Assembly (NCBI RefSeq): GCF_001424045.1
Contig: NZ_LMQB01000029.1
Span: 995-64,994, forward strand
Reading direction: 5' to 3'
Source of the DNA: Rhizobium sp. Leaf371
Lineage (GTDB): Bacteria > Pseudomonadota > Alphaproteobacteria > Rhizobiales > Rhizobiaceae
DNA: 64,000 bases
Of this stretch, positions 36,892 to 46,412 are shown one piece after another. The notes under the pieces were generated by a model. That model was given only the letters and a program-made list of their open reading frames with translations. It was not told the origin of the DNA and ran no database searches. How positions within the stretch are numbered: position 1 is the stretch's first letter; every line of letters starts with the position of its first letter. A program made the position numbers and the translations under genes.

Positions 36892-37050
36892 GCTCCAAGC
36901 CGATGCCCGGCATAAAACCTAGACTATTTAAGCGAAAACCTAGCCGTGGCGATGCTTGAGACCATCGTTCCGCCATGCAAGCTTGTGTGCATAAGAGATG
37001 ACGGCCAACAGACGGCCGCGCCGGGAACTTTTGAAACCACGGGAGACACA

Positions 37051-38610
37051 ATGCGCACGCTTTGCACCCTCGCCTCCACCGCCGTCATCGCACTGGTTGC
37101 CGGCTCCGCCGGATCGGCCGCTGCGAAAACCGTCGTGACCATGAACACCGTTCAGATCTTCGGCACGATCGATCCAGCCAAGATCTCCGACTATACGGAC
37201 TACATGTCCGCTGTTAACCTCTATGACAGCCTGACCACAGTCGATCCGGCCGGCAAGATCATCCCCGAGCTGGCGGAAAGCTGGACCGTTTCGGATGACG
37301 CCAAGGAGGTCACCTACAAGATCCGCGCCGACGCCAAGTTCTCGGATGGCTCGCCGGTCGAGGCGAAGGACGTGGTCTACGCGTTCGAGCGGCTCTTTCG
37401 CATCAACCAGGGTCCGGCCAACCTCTTCACCGACATCCTGAAGCCCGGCTCGATCGTCGCCGTCGACGACAAGACGGTCAAGTTCACGCTGTCGAAGACC
37501 TTTGCGCCCTTCCTGACCACGGTCCCCGCCGTCTTCATCGTTAATGCGGACGTGGTGGAGGCCAACAAGGGCAGCGACGACGCACAGGCCTATCTCGGCA
37601 GCACCGTTGCCGGAGCCGGTGCCTACAAGCTGGTCGAATGGGACCGCGGCGCGCGCATGACGATCGAGCGCGACCCGAACTATTACAAGGGCTTCGGCAA
37701 GGGGCCGATCGACGAGGTGCGTTGGATCATCACGAATGACGAGGCCACGGTGCGATCGCTGGCGGCTTCTGGCGAATTGACCATGAGCAGCCAGTACCAG
37801 TCGCCCGAGACCTACAAGGCGCTTGCCGACATGGGCCGCTTCACGATCTTCAGCGAACCCACGACCACGGCGTTCTACCTGAAGCTCAACACCAAGGTGC
37901 CGCCGACCGACGACGTGCATATCCGCCGTGCGCTGGCGCTGGCGACCGACTACCAGACGATCCGCGATGTCATCCTTCCCGGTGGCGAACTGACGACGCC
38001 GCTTCCGGCTGGCTTTGCCGAGTTCCATGCCAGCGACGTGCCCGCGCCGACGTATGATCTGGAAGCGGCGAAGGCAGAGATCGCCAAGTCGAAATATGCC
38101 GGCTCCGACATCCCGATCACGCTCGGCTACGTCGCTGGCACGAAGTTCGAGGAAGAGATCAGCCTGCTGATGCAGTCGAACCTCGAACCACTCGGCTTCA
38201 AGGTGACGCAGCAGGCCGATCCGTGGAACCGCGTGACGGAGATCACGACCAAGGTCGAGACGACGCCCGCCGTCAACCAGATCTTCTTCAGCCCGACCTA
38301 TCCCTCCCCAGACTCGATGTTCTTTACCCAGTATCACTCGAAATCCGCTGGCACCTGGGCCTCCGCCGAATGGCTGCAGGATCCGGCCATCGACGCCCTG
38401 ATCGACGAGGCCCGATCGACGGCCGACGTTGCAAAGCAGGCCGTGATCTACAAAGACCTGCAGCGGAAACTGGTCGAGATCCAGCCGGACGTCTACCTGA
38501 TGACCCAGACCGTCCAGCACGCGATGGACAAATGCCTGACCGGTTTCAAGGCCGTGCCCATGCAGTCCTTCGACTACGATTTCACCCGCTACAGCTGGAC
38601 CTGCGACTGA
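37051..38610 (+). CDS. Peptide-type ABC transporter substrate-binding protein (SBP family 5)
   Basis: A 519-residue periplasmic protein of the DppA/OppA family. Signal peptide MRTLCTLASTAVIALVAG with cleavage near AAA-KTVV (about residue 25). Family hallmarks: NLYDSLTTVDPAGKIIPELAES, WTVSDDAKEVTYKIRADAKF, DVVYAFERL and the GAGAYKLVEWDRG segment. The ATG at 37051 has GGGAGA upstream; a longer open frame 5' lacks support. First gene of a ten-kilobase operon with permeases, ATPases and ring-opening enzymes, so its ligand may be a cyclic amide or modified amino acid rather than a plain peptide. Confidence 0.92.
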   Translation: MRTLCTLASTAVIALVAGSAGSAAAKTVVTMNTVQIFGTIDPAKISDYTDYMSAVNLYDSLTTVDPAGKIIPELAESWTVSDDAKEVTYKIRADAKFSDGSPVEAKDVVYAFERLFRINQGPANLFTDILKPGSIVAVDDKTVKFTLSKTFAPFLTTVPAVFIVNADVVEANKGSDDAQAYLGSTVAGAGAYKLVEWDRGARMTIERDPNYYKGFGKGPIDEVRWIITNDEATVRSLAASGELTMSSQYQSPETYKALADMGRFTIFSEPTTTAFYLKLNTKVPPTDDVHIRRALALATDYQTIRDVILPGGELTTPLPAGFAEFHASDVPAPTYDLEAAKAEIAKSKYAGSDIPITLGYVAGTKFEEEISLLMQSNLEPLGFKVTQQADPWNRVTEITTKVETTPAVNQIFFSPTYPSPDSMFFTQYHSKSAGTWASAEWLQDPAIDALIDEARSTADVAKQAVIYKDLQRKLVEIQPDVYLMTQTVQHAMDKCLTGFKAVPMQSFDYDFTRYSWTCD

Positions 38611-38718
38611 TCGCCCCTTCGGGAAAGCCGCGCTTGTCCTGATCGCGGTTTCAGACCGCCGTTGTCTCGTCCCTGTCCGCTGTCCTCCCAAGGCGGACCG
38701 GAACACGCGCCTTCCTCC

Positions 38719-39774
38719 ATGATGTTCCGTTTCTTTCGAAAGGCCGGGTTCTTGGAATTCCTGCTCTTCCTTCTCAGGCGTGTCGCATGGTCGCTACTGG
38801 TGCTCTTCGGGCTCTCGGTCGTGATCTTCATCATCGCCCGCGCCATGCCGGGCGATCCCGTGCGGCTGGCGCTCGGGCCACGGGCCAGTGTCGAACAGGT
38901 CGAGCAATTGCGTGAGACGCTGGGGTTCAACCAGCCGCTTGTCCAGCAATATGGCATGTATGTCGCGGGCCTCGCGCGGGGCGATCTCGGTCGGTCTCTA
39001 CTGACGGAACAGCCGGTCGCGGACGATATCCGCCAGACCTTTTCGGCAACCTTCGAGCTCGTCCTGTCGACCATCACGATCGCCTTCGCGCTCGGCGTCC
39101 CTCTCGGCGTCGCCGCCGCCCGATACAAGGACCGATGGCCTGACAACGTGGTGCGCATCATCGCCATCTTTTCCGCCGTGACGCCAAGCTTCTTCCTCGC
39201 CATCCTCCTTCAGATCCTCGCCGGCTACGTTCTCCATGTCCTGCCGACAACCGGTCGCCTGCCGCCGGGACTGGCCTTTTCGGCCGATAACACCGGCCTG
39301 ATCACAATCGACGCGCTGTTTGCCGGTCGTTTCGACGTCTTTCTCGAAGCGTTGCGCTACCTGCTTCTGCCGTCGATCGCGCTGGCGGCCGCGACGATGG
39401 GGCAGATCGCCCGCATCACCCGCTCCTCGATGATCGACGTCTCCAGCCAGGATTATGCGGAAGCCGGCCGCGCCTTCGGCATTCCCGAGCGGGTGCGCGT
39501 CTTCAAATACATGCTGCGCCCGAGCTTCGTGCCGCCGCTGACCATTCTGGGCCTGGAATTTGCGTCCCTGATCGGCAATGCCTTCGTCGTGGAATTGGTC
39601 TTTTCCTGGCCCGGCATGGCGGCCTACGGGGTGCGTACCATCCTGCAGAAGGATCTCAACGCCATCATGGGCGTGGTCATCGTCTCTGGCGTGTTCTTCG
39701 TGCTCGCCAATCTCGTCATCGACGTTCTCACCGGCATCGTCGATCCGCGCATCCGTATAAGGGGGCGCCGCTGA
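38719..39774 (+). CDS. Peptide-type ABC transporter permease (DppB type)
   Basis: A 351-residue inner-membrane permease: N-terminal helix LLVLFGLSVVIFIIARAMPGDP with the MPGDP motif typical of DppB proteins, four to five more helices, and the EAA-type loop DYAEAGRAFGIPERVRVFKY. Two consecutive ATGs at 38719 and 38722 are possible starts; an upstream in-frame ATG-less extension is unlikely. The stop shares a base with the next ATG (TGATG). Confidence 0.91.
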   Translation: MMFRFFRKAGFLEFLLFLLRRVAWSLLVLFGLSVVIFIIARAMPGDPVRLALGPRASVEQVEQLRETLGFNQPLVQQYGMYVAGLARGDLGRSLLTEQPVADDIRQTFSATFELVLSTITIAFALGVPLGVAAARYKDRWPDNVVRIIAIFSAVTPSFFLAILLQILAGYVLHVLPTTGRLPPGLAFSADNTGLITIDALFAGRFDVFLEALRYLLLPSIALAAATMGQIARITRSSMIDVSSQDYAEAGRAFGIPERVRVFKYMLRPSFVPPLTILGLEFASLIGNAFVVELVFSWPGMAAYGVRTILQKDLNAIMGVVIVSGVFFVLANLVIDVLTGIVDPRIRIRGRR

Positions 39775-40658
39775 TGACGCAGACCTCCCTCGTTCCAGAA
39801 ACGCGCCGCCTCTCGAATGCCTATCGGAACTGGTATCGCTTCTCGCGAAATCCGACGGCGGTCATCGGCGCCGCGATCGTCTTCCTCTGCATCTTCGCCG
39901 CCCTTTTCGCGCCCTTCATCACGCCCTATCCGGAGCATGTCGGCGCGGTCGTCAATTTCCGGGCTCGCCATCAGCCGCCGTCGCTGACCTTCTGGTTCGG
40001 CACCGACAATGTCGGGCGCGACATCTTCACCCGCACGATCTACGGCATGCGCATCTCGCTTCTTCTGGCTTTCGTCGTGCTCGGCACCGCCGTCCCCATC
40101 GGCACGATCCTCGGTCTTCTCGCCGGTTACTTCGGCGGATGGGTGGAAACCGTCATCATGCGCGTGACGGATATCGCGCTTGCCCTCCCTCCGCTCGTCA
40201 TGGCACTGGCCGTGGCCGCAGTCCTTTCGCCCGATCTCGTCAATTCCCTCCTCGCCATCGCCGCGCTCTGGTGGACCTGGCACACACGGCTGATCTACGC
40301 GATCACCAAACAGATTCGGACGCAGGAATTCATCGAGGCGGCAGAGACGCTCGGCGCGAGCAAGATCCACATCCTTTTCCGGGAGATCCTGCCGAACTGC
40401 GTGTCCGCCATCGCCGTCAAGACCTCGCTCGATTGCGGCTTCGTCATTCTCGTCGGTGCCTCGCTCTCCTTCCTCGGCCTCGGCATCCAGCCGCCGACGC
40501 CCGATCTCGGCACCATGGTCGCGCAGGGCGCGGGCTTCCTGCCGGATTTCTGGTGGGAATCGGTGCTTCCCGGTCTCGCGATCCTGTTCGTCGCGCTCGG
40601 CTTCAACCTGCTCGGCGATGGCTTGCGCGACCTTTTCGACGTCCAGGAGGTCCGATGA
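39774..40658 (+). CDS. Peptide-type ABC transporter permease (DppC type)
   Basis: A 294-residue permease with an N-terminal OppC_N segment (NPTAVIGAAIVFLCIFAALF), the FGTDNVGRDIFTRTIYGMR signature of DppC proteins, and the EAA loop FIEAAETLGASKIHILFREI. Partner of the DppB-type permease in forming the pore. Its end overlaps the next ATPase by ATGA. No irregularities. Confidence 0.92.
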   Translation: MTQTSLVPETRRLSNAYRNWYRFSRNPTAVIGAAIVFLCIFAALFAPFITPYPEHVGAVVNFRARHQPPSLTFWFGTDNVGRDIFTRTIYGMRISLLLAFVVLGTAVPIGTILGLLAGYFGGWVETVIMRVTDIALALPPLVMALAVAAVLSPDLVNSLLAIAALWWTWHTRLIYAITKQIRTQEFIEAAETLGASKIHILFREILPNCVSAIAVKTSLDCGFVILVGASLSFLGLGIQPPTPDLGTMVAQGAGFLPDFWWESVLPGLAILFVALGFNLLGDGLRDLFDVQEVR

Positions 40659-41500
40659 GCTTCCCCCTCCTTCGTGTCGAGAACCTTTCCGTCTCCTTCA
40701 CCACTTATGGCCAGACCGTCCCCGTCCTGCACGGCGTCAGCCTCGATGTGCCCGCCCGCTCGCAGGTAGCGCTCGTCGGCGAGAGCGGATCCGGCAAGAC
40801 CGTGACGATGAAGGCCATCATGGGCCTTTTGCGCCAGCCGCCCGCCCGCATCACCTCCGGCGCGATCTATTATGACGGCGCGGACCTCCTGACCATGCCG
40901 GAGAAGGAGCGCCTGAAACTGCGCGGCACGGCGATGTCGATGGTGTTCCAGGACCCGATGAGTTCGCTCAATCCGGTCTTCACGATTGCCGACCAGATGG
41001 CGACGATCCTGAAATATGCCGACAAACGCCTCGGCCGAACCCGCTCCTCGAGAGATCGCATGCAGCGGGTTCACGACACGCTGGCGCAGGTGCGCATGCG
41101 CGACCCCGAGCGGGTGGCGCGCGCCTACCCGATCGAGCTTTCCGGCGGCATGCGGCAGCGCGTGCTGATTGCCATGGCGCTCCTGAGCGAGACCGACCTT
41201 TTGATCGCCGACGAGCCGGGAACTGCGCTCGACGTGACCACGCAGGCGCAGATCCTCAAGCTCCTCAAGGATCTGGTCGAGGCGCGCGGCCTTGCCCTTC
41301 TGATGATCACCCACAATCTGGGCGTCGTGCGGGAGACCTGCAACAGCGTCTATGTCATGCAGAAGGGTGTCATCGTCGAGGCGGGCGAAACCGCCGCGAT
41401 CTTCGAAGCCCCGGCGCATGACTACACTCGCAGCCTCATCGACGCCGTGCCGCGCCTGACCGGCGGGCGGCGCTTCGGAACCGCGGAGGTTCCGACATGA
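40655..41500 (+). CDS. Peptide-type ABC transporter ATPase (DppD type)
   Basis: A 281-residue ATPase: Walker A GESGSGKT, Q-loop MVFQDPMSSLNPVF, signature [16 protein letters not shown], Walker B LLIADEPGTALD and H-loop MITHNLG. The ATG at 40655 is preceded by AGGAGG and overlaps the upstream stop (ATGA); the much longer upstream open frame is a shadow of the permease gene. It is short of the usual 320 residues because the C-terminal Cys-rich oligopeptide domain is reduced: it ends soon after DYTRSLIDAVPRL. Confidence 0.92.
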   Translation: MSFPLLRVENLSVSFTTYGQTVPVLHGVSLDVPARSQVALVGESGSGKTVTMKAIMGLLRQPPARITSGAIYYDGADLLTMPEKERLKLRGTAMSMVFQDPMSSLNPVFTIADQMATILKYADKRLGRTRSSRDRMQRVHDTLAQVRMRDPERVARAYPIELSGGMRQRVLIAMALLSETDLLIADEPGTALDVTTQAQILKLLKDLVEARGLALLMITHNLGVVRETCNSVYVMQKGVIVEAGETAAIFEAPAHDYTRSLIDAVPRLTGGRRFGTAEVPT

Positions 41501-42378
41501 ACGGACCGATGCTGGAGCTGAAGAACCTCTGCAAGGCATTCCCGATCCGCAACGCCTTCGGCCGCAGGACCGGCGCGCTGCAGGCGGTCGACAACGTCTC
41601 GATGGCGATTGCGGCGGGCGACGTCTATGGCCTTGCCGGCGAGAGCGGATCGGGCAAATCCACGATCGCCCGCATGATCATGGGGCTGGAAACGCCCGAC
41701 AGCGGCGACATCCTTATCAACGGGCGTCGCATTCACGATCGATCCGACGGCGTGGCGCATGGTCGGCGCGTGCAGATGGTGTTCCAGAACCCCGGCTCCT
41801 CGCTCAACCCGCGCCGCACCGTCGGCCAGTCGATCGCGGTGCCGCTGGAGGCGCTTGGGTTTCCCCGCATCGGCCGTCCCGCGCGCATTGCAACCCTGCT
41901 CGACATGGTGCAGCTGCCTGCGGCCTTCGCCGAGCGGTATCCGCACGAGCTTTCCGGCGGACAGAAGCAGCGCGTCGCGATCGCTCGCGCGCTCGCGGTC
42001 GAGCCGAAGCTTCTGGTGCTGGACGAGCCGACGTCAGCGCTCGATGTGTCCGTGCAGGCCAAGGTCATGGACCTGCTCGCCGACCTCGGCCGGCAGATGG
42101 GCCTTACCTATCTGTTCATTTCCCATGATCTTAGCCTGATGCGCAATTTTGCGCGCGAGGTCAGCGTGCTCTATCGCGGCGCCATCGTGGAGCACGGAAA
42201 GTCGGACACCGTCTTCGAACGTCCGTCCCACGACTATACGCGCCTGCTGATCGCCTCCGTACCCGTCATCTCGGCGGAGGAAGCAGCACTCCGCCCCGTC
42301 ATCCCGCTGATCGACGGCGAACTTCCGACGCCCGAACAACTGATCGCGCTGCGGCACGCAGCGGATCGCCAAGCATGA
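41497..42378 (+). CDS. Peptide-type ABC transporter ATPase (DppF type)
   Basis: A 293-residue ATPase with Walker A GESGSGKST, Q-loop MVFQNPGSSLNPR, signature LSGGQKQRVAIARAL, Walker B LLVLDEPTSALD and H-loop FISHDL. Forms a heterodimer with the DppD-type ATPase; both genes overlap by ATGA. It ends with DYTRLLIASVPVIS and a short tail. Thirty-seven bases separate it from the hydantoinase gene, so transport and catabolism are transcribed together. Confidence 0.92.
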   Translation: MNGPMLELKNLCKAFPIRNAFGRRTGALQAVDNVSMAIAAGDVYGLAGESGSGKSTIARMIMGLETPDSGDILINGRRIHDRSDGVAHGRRVQMVFQNPGSSLNPRRTVGQSIAVPLEALGFPRIGRPARIATLLDMVQLPAAFAERYPHELSGGQKQRVAIARALAVEPKLLVLDEPTSALDVSVQAKVMDLLADLGRQMGLTYLFISHDLSLMRNFAREVSVLYRGAIVEHGKSDTVFERPSHDYTRLLIASVPVISAEEAALRPVIPLIDGELPTPEQLIALRHAADRQA

Positions 42379-42415
42379 CAAGCCCAGAGATGACACGCAA
42401 GAAGGTTCAAAACCC

Positions 42416-43963
42416 ATGATTAGGATAGGCATCGATGTCGGCGGCACCAATACGGACGCCGTGGTCATGAACGGGACGGAGGTGATCGCCGGCGTCAAAT
42501 CCGCAACCACCGCCGATGTGATGAGTGGCGTCGTCAATGCGTTGCGCGACGTGCTGGCGGCCTCCGGAATGGAAGCCTCCGCCGTCGATTTCGTCATGAT
42601 CGGCACGACCCATTTCACCAACGCCGTCGTCCAGCGTCGCGATCTCGCGCAGACCGCGGCTGTCCGCCTCGGCCTGCCCGCGACGGCCTCGCTGCCGCCG
42701 ATGGTCGATTGGCCGGAAGACCTGAAGCAGTCGATCGGCAACCACGCCTATCTCGCACATGGCGGCAACGAGTTTGACGGTCGCGTCATCTCGCCGCTCG
42801 ACGAGGTGGAGCTGAGGAGCATCGCTCGCGACATCGTCGCCAAGGGCATCCGCACCATCGCGATCACCTCGGTCTTTTCTCCTGTTTCCACGGATTTCGA
42901 GCGCCGCGCCGGTGCCCTCTTCGAAGCGGAAATTCCCGGCGTGCACATCACGCTGTCGAGCGACATCGGCCGCATCGGGCTTCTGGAGCGCGAAAACGCG
43001 GCTATCATGAATGCCTGCCTGCGCGACCTCTCCGCTCACGTCATCGAGGCCTTCCGCAACGCGATCCGCGAGGCCGGCATCACCGGAAAGTTCTTCCTGA
43101 CGCAGAATGACGGCACGCTGATGGATGCAAGCTTCGCCGAGAAATTCCCGGTCCTGACCTTCGCTTCGGGGCCGACGAACTCCATGCGCGGCGCAGCGTT
43201 CCTCTCCGGCGTCAGCGATGCCATCGTGGTCGATATCGGCGGCACGACTTCGGATGTCGGTTCGCTGCACAAGGGCTTTCCCCGCCAGGCGACCATCGCC
43301 GTGGAAGTCGGCGGCGTTCGCACCAATTTCCGCATGCCGGATGTCTTCTCCATCGGCCTCGGCGGCGGGTCGCATGTCGTGGAAACGGACAGTGGCATCA
43401 AGGTTGGCCCGGTTTCCGTCGGCTACCGTATCAAAACCGAGGCGCTGATCTTCGGCGGGGAAACGCTGACCACAACCGATGTAGCGGTCGCCGCCGGCCG
43501 TGCGTCGCTCGGCGAAGCGCAGAAGGTCGCCCATCTTTCCCCCGATCTCATCGATCGCGTACAAGCGAAGATCCACGCGATGCTGGAAGACTGCGTCGAA
43601 AAATCCCGCCTGTCTCCCGATCCGCTACCGGTCATCGTGGTCGGCGGCGGCTCCATCCTGGTCGATGGCCCGTTGAGCGGGCTCGATGTTATCAAGCCTG
43701 CGCATTTCGGCGTCGCGAATGCCGTGGGTGCCGCTATCGCGCAGGTCTCCGGCGAGATCGATCGCGTCTATGCGCTGGCAGAACTGGGTCGTGACAAGGC
43801 GCTCGACGACGCTAAGCAGCGCGCGGTCGATGCGGCGATTGCCGCCGGCGCAGCACCTGACAGCATCGAGATCGTCGATGTCGAGGACGTTCCGCTCGCC
43901 TATCTGCCGGGCAACGCCACGCGGATCCGCGTGAAGGCCGTGGGAGAGCTGCATGCCGGTTGA
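42416..43963 (+). CDS. Hydantoinase/oxoprolinase family protein (HyuA-like)
   Basis: A 515-residue ATP-dependent amidohydrolase-type protein. The N-terminal ASKHA-type fold shows GIDVGGTNTDAVVM (phosphate loop 1), GTTHFTNAVVQR, and in the second half DIGGTTSDVGSL (phosphate loop 2) and GLGGGSHVV. The family opens five-membered cyclic imides or lactams (hydantoins, 5-oxoproline) using ATP. It is shorter than full HyuA (about 690), as in the 500-residue group that goes with DUF917 proteins. An eleven-base overlap links it to the following DUF917 gene. Substrate unknown. Confidence 0.9.
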   Translation: MIRIGIDVGGTNTDAVVMNGTEVIAGVKSATTADVMSGVVNALRDVLAASGMEASAVDFVMIGTTHFTNAVVQRRDLAQTAAVRLGLPATASLPPMVDWPEDLKQSIGNHAYLAHGGNEFDGRVISPLDEVELRSIARDIVAKGIRTIAITSVFSPVSTDFERRAGALFEAEIPGVHITLSSDIGRIGLLERENAAIMNACLRDLSAHVIEAFRNAIREAGITGKFFLTQNDGTLMDASFAEKFPVLTFASGPTNSMRGAAFLSGVSDAIVVDIGGTTSDVGSLHKGFPRQATIAVEVGGVRTNFRMPDVFSIGLGGGSHVVETDSGIKVGPVSVGYRIKTEALIFGGETLTTTDVAVAAGRASLGEAQKVAHLSPDLIDRVQAKIHAMLEDCVEKSRLSPDPLPVIVVGGGSILVDGPLSGLDVIKPAHFGVANAVGAAIAQVSGEIDRVYALAELGRDKALDDAKQRAVDAAIAAGAAPDSIEIVDVEDVPLAYLPGNATRIRVKAVGELHAG

Positions 43964-45071
43964 AGGCTATCTCCTCACGGAAGACGATCTCCTGCCGCTG
44001 TCCATGGGGGCCGCTCTGCTCGGAACCGGTGGCGGAGGCAATCCCTATATCGGCATGCTGCGTGCCCGCGAACTGATGCGCAAGGGCGCCGAGGTGCGCG
44101 TGCTGCCGCTCGAAGCGCTGGCCGACGATGCCTGGGTGGCAGAGTGCGGCGGCATCGGCGCACCGGTCGTCGGCGTTGAGAAAATCGAGGAAGGCGGCGA
44201 ATGCTACCGCGCGGTGCGCGCCGTCGAAGAAGCGGTAGGCGTGACCGTCTCCGCGATGATCTCGGCCGAAATCGGCGGTGCGAATGCCATCGAGCCGATC
44301 ATTGCGGCCGCCATGGCCGGACTTCCGGTCGTCGATGGCGATGGCATGGGCCGGGCTTTCCCCGAAGTGCAGATGACCACCTACATGATCTATGGCGCCG
44401 CACCGGCGCCCGCCGCCATTGCCGACGACAAGGGCAATGTCGTGGTCTTCAAACAGATGGTTGATATGTTCTGGCTGGAGCGCTTCGCCCGCGACGCCTC
44501 CGTCGCCATGGGAGCAGGCGCGGGGTTCGCGGTCGCCCCGATGCGTGGGGATTTCGTCAAGAAAACCTCCGTGCCGGGCACTGTGACGCAGGCGCTGGAG
44601 ATCGGGCGAACCATTCTCGATGCCCGCCTGAAGCGCCGGAACGTCGTGGAACGGGTGGTCGAGACGACGGGGGCGACCCTGTTCTTCACCGGCAAGATTA
44701 CCGACATCCGCCGGGAACTGACCGGCGGCTTTGCCAGAGGCGAAGCGCTGCTATCGGGCGTCGGCCAGTGGGCGGGCTCGCAAGCACGGATCGCGATCCA
44801 GAACGAGAACCTCGTTCTCTGGGTCGATGGCGTGGCCGTCGCCATGGTGCCGGACCTCATCATCAACTTGGAACTGGACACCGGCGAGCCCCTGACCACC
44901 GAGATCCTGCGCTATGGACAGCGCATCGCGGTGATCGGCCTGCCGGTCCACGACCTGATGAAGACGCCGCGTGCGCTCGAGATCGTCGGACCCAAGGCCT
45001 TTGGCTATCCGGAGCTCACCTTCGAGCCGATGACCTACAACAATGCGCAAAGCTGGGAGCGCCGTGCATGA
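43953..45071 (+). CDS. DUF917 protein, first of a tandem pair
   Basis: A 372-residue DUF917 protein. Family marks: ALLGTGGGGNPYIGMLRARE near the N-terminus, AEIGGANAIEPIIAAAMAGL and VDGDGMGRAFPEVQMTTY. As I recall, part of this family has been renamed S-methyl-thiohydantoin desulfurase, fitting a partner for hydantoin-type ring chemistry next to the hydantoinase/oxoprolinase gene. No signal peptide; cytoplasmic. Overlaps the next DUF917 gene by ATGA. It differs clearly from that paralogue (for example an extra VVETTGATLFFTGKIT stretch in place of the shorter equivalent), so the two may form a heteromer or have different substrates. Confidence 0.87.
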   Translation: MPVEGYLLTEDDLLPLSMGAALLGTGGGGNPYIGMLRARELMRKGAEVRVLPLEALADDAWVAECGGIGAPVVGVEKIEEGGECYRAVRAVEEAVGVTVSAMISAEIGGANAIEPIIAAAMAGLPVVDGDGMGRAFPEVQMTTYMIYGAAPAPAAIADDKGNVVVFKQMVDMFWLERFARDASVAMGAGAGFAVAPMRGDFVKKTSVPGTVTQALEIGRTILDARLKRRNVVERVVETTGATLFFTGKITDIRRELTGGFARGEALLSGVGQWAGSQARIAIQNENLVLWVDGVAVAMVPDLIINLELDTGEPLTTEILRYGQRIAVIGLPVHDLMKTPRALEIVGPKAFGYPELTFEPMTYNNAQSWERRA

Positions 45072-46165
45072 AGATTCTCAGAACGATCCATGCCGAGGAT
45101 CTCGATGATATCGCCATTGGCGGCGCCATTCTCGGCACCGGCGGCGGGGGCGATCCCTATGTCGGCAAGCTCATGGCCAAGGAGGCCATCCGCAGGCACG
45201 GCGCCGTGCAGCTGATCGACGTCGGCGAGCTGGCCGACGACGCCCTCGTCGTTCCCGTCTGCATGATGGGGGCGCCAACGGTGATGACGGAGAAGCTGCC
45301 GCAGGGCGACGAGCTTCTTAACGCATTCCGCAAGCTGGAACACCTCCTCGGCCGCAAGATCGACGCGGTGCTCTGCGGCGAAGCCGGTGGCGTCAACTCC
45401 ACGACGCCCTTCGTGGTGGCCGCCGCCGCAGGCCTGCCGCTGGTCGATGGCGACGGCATGGGGCGAGCCTATCCCGAATTGCAGATGGTAACCTTCACTC
45501 TCCACGGCATCTCCGCCACACCCATGGTTCTCTGCGACGACAAGGGCAACGCGCTGGTGCTCGAAACTGTCAGCAATGCCTGGACGGAGCGGCTGGCCCG
45601 CGCCGCAACCGTCGAGATGGGCGGATCGGCGCTTCTCGCCTTTTACCCGATGAGCGGCAGGCAGGCCAAGGCCTGCGTCGTTCGCGGCACGCTGTCTCTT
45701 TGCGCCAATCTGGGGCTGGAGCTGCGGGAAAGCCGGCTGTCGAACGCAAATCCGGTCGCGGCCATCGCAGCGAAGCTTAGCGCCTCTGTCCTCTTCCACG
45801 GCCGCCTGACGGATATCGATCGCCGCACGATCGGAGGCTTTGCCCGGGGAACGGCACGGTTCGACGGCGTGGAGGACTGGAGAGGCCAGACGTTCCGGCT
45901 CGACTTCCAGAACGAGTTTCTGATGGCCGAGCGCAATGGCGAGATCGTCTGCACCACGCCGGATCTCATCACGCTTCTGGAAGCCGAAAGTGGCAATCCG
46001 GTCACGGCGGACTCCCTACGCTACGGCCTTCGCCTCGTCGCCCTTGCCTTCCCCTGCAACCCGCAATGGAAGACGGCCGCCGGCATCGCGCTCGTCGGCC
46101 CCCGCTACTTCGGCTATGATACGGATTATATCCCGTTCGATGCAGATAAAGCGACCGCGGGATGA
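45068..46165 (+). CDS. DUF917 protein, second of a tandem pair
   Basis: A 365-residue DUF917 paralogue of the preceding gene, with AILGTGGGGDPYVGKLMAKE, GEAGGVNSTTPFVVAAAAGL and VDGDGMGRAYPELQMVTF. Shared glycine-rich and DGDGMGR motifs probably bind metal or substrate. The ATG at 45068 overlaps the previous stop; the longer upstream frame is a shadow. Last enzyme of the operon; 247 bases later comes the AraC regulator. Functional split between the pair is unknown. Confidence 0.87.
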   Translation: MKILRTIHAEDLDDIAIGGAILGTGGGGDPYVGKLMAKEAIRRHGAVQLIDVGELADDALVVPVCMMGAPTVMTEKLPQGDELLNAFRKLEHLLGRKIDAVLCGEAGGVNSTTPFVVAAAAGLPLVDGDGMGRAYPELQMVTFTLHGISATPMVLCDDKGNALVLETVSNAWTERLARAATVEMGGSALLAFYPMSGRQAKACVVRGTLSLCANLGLELRESRLSNANPVAAIAAKLSASVLFHGRLTDIDRRTIGGFARGTARFDGVEDWRGQTFRLDFQNEFLMAERNGEIVCTTPDLITLLEAESGNPVTADSLRYGLRLVALAFPCNPQWKTAAGIALVGPRYFGYDTDYIPFDADKATAG

Positions 46166-46412
46166 CGACGGCAGCAGGCCACGGCTTCGTTCAATCTCAA
46201 AAATCAAACTTCTGCCAAAGTCGTGCCAGGACGGATCGACATTCAGCATTCACAAATCAGTTGATCGCTGTTTCCCAGGCCAACGTGTTGAACCACGGAG
46301 GTCTCGGGATACCGCCGTTTCAACCCCTGTCGGCGTGTCGATGCCGTTGATCGAGGGCGCAGGAGGGTTCACAACGGGGGGAGCGCAGAGGTTTCCGTCA
46401 CAAGGGTCGCCC

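Noticed and set aside
40139-40654. N-terminal extension of the DppD-type ATPase
   Set aside because: The extension is an out-of-frame reading of the permease gene; the ATG at 40655 with AGGAGG is the real start.
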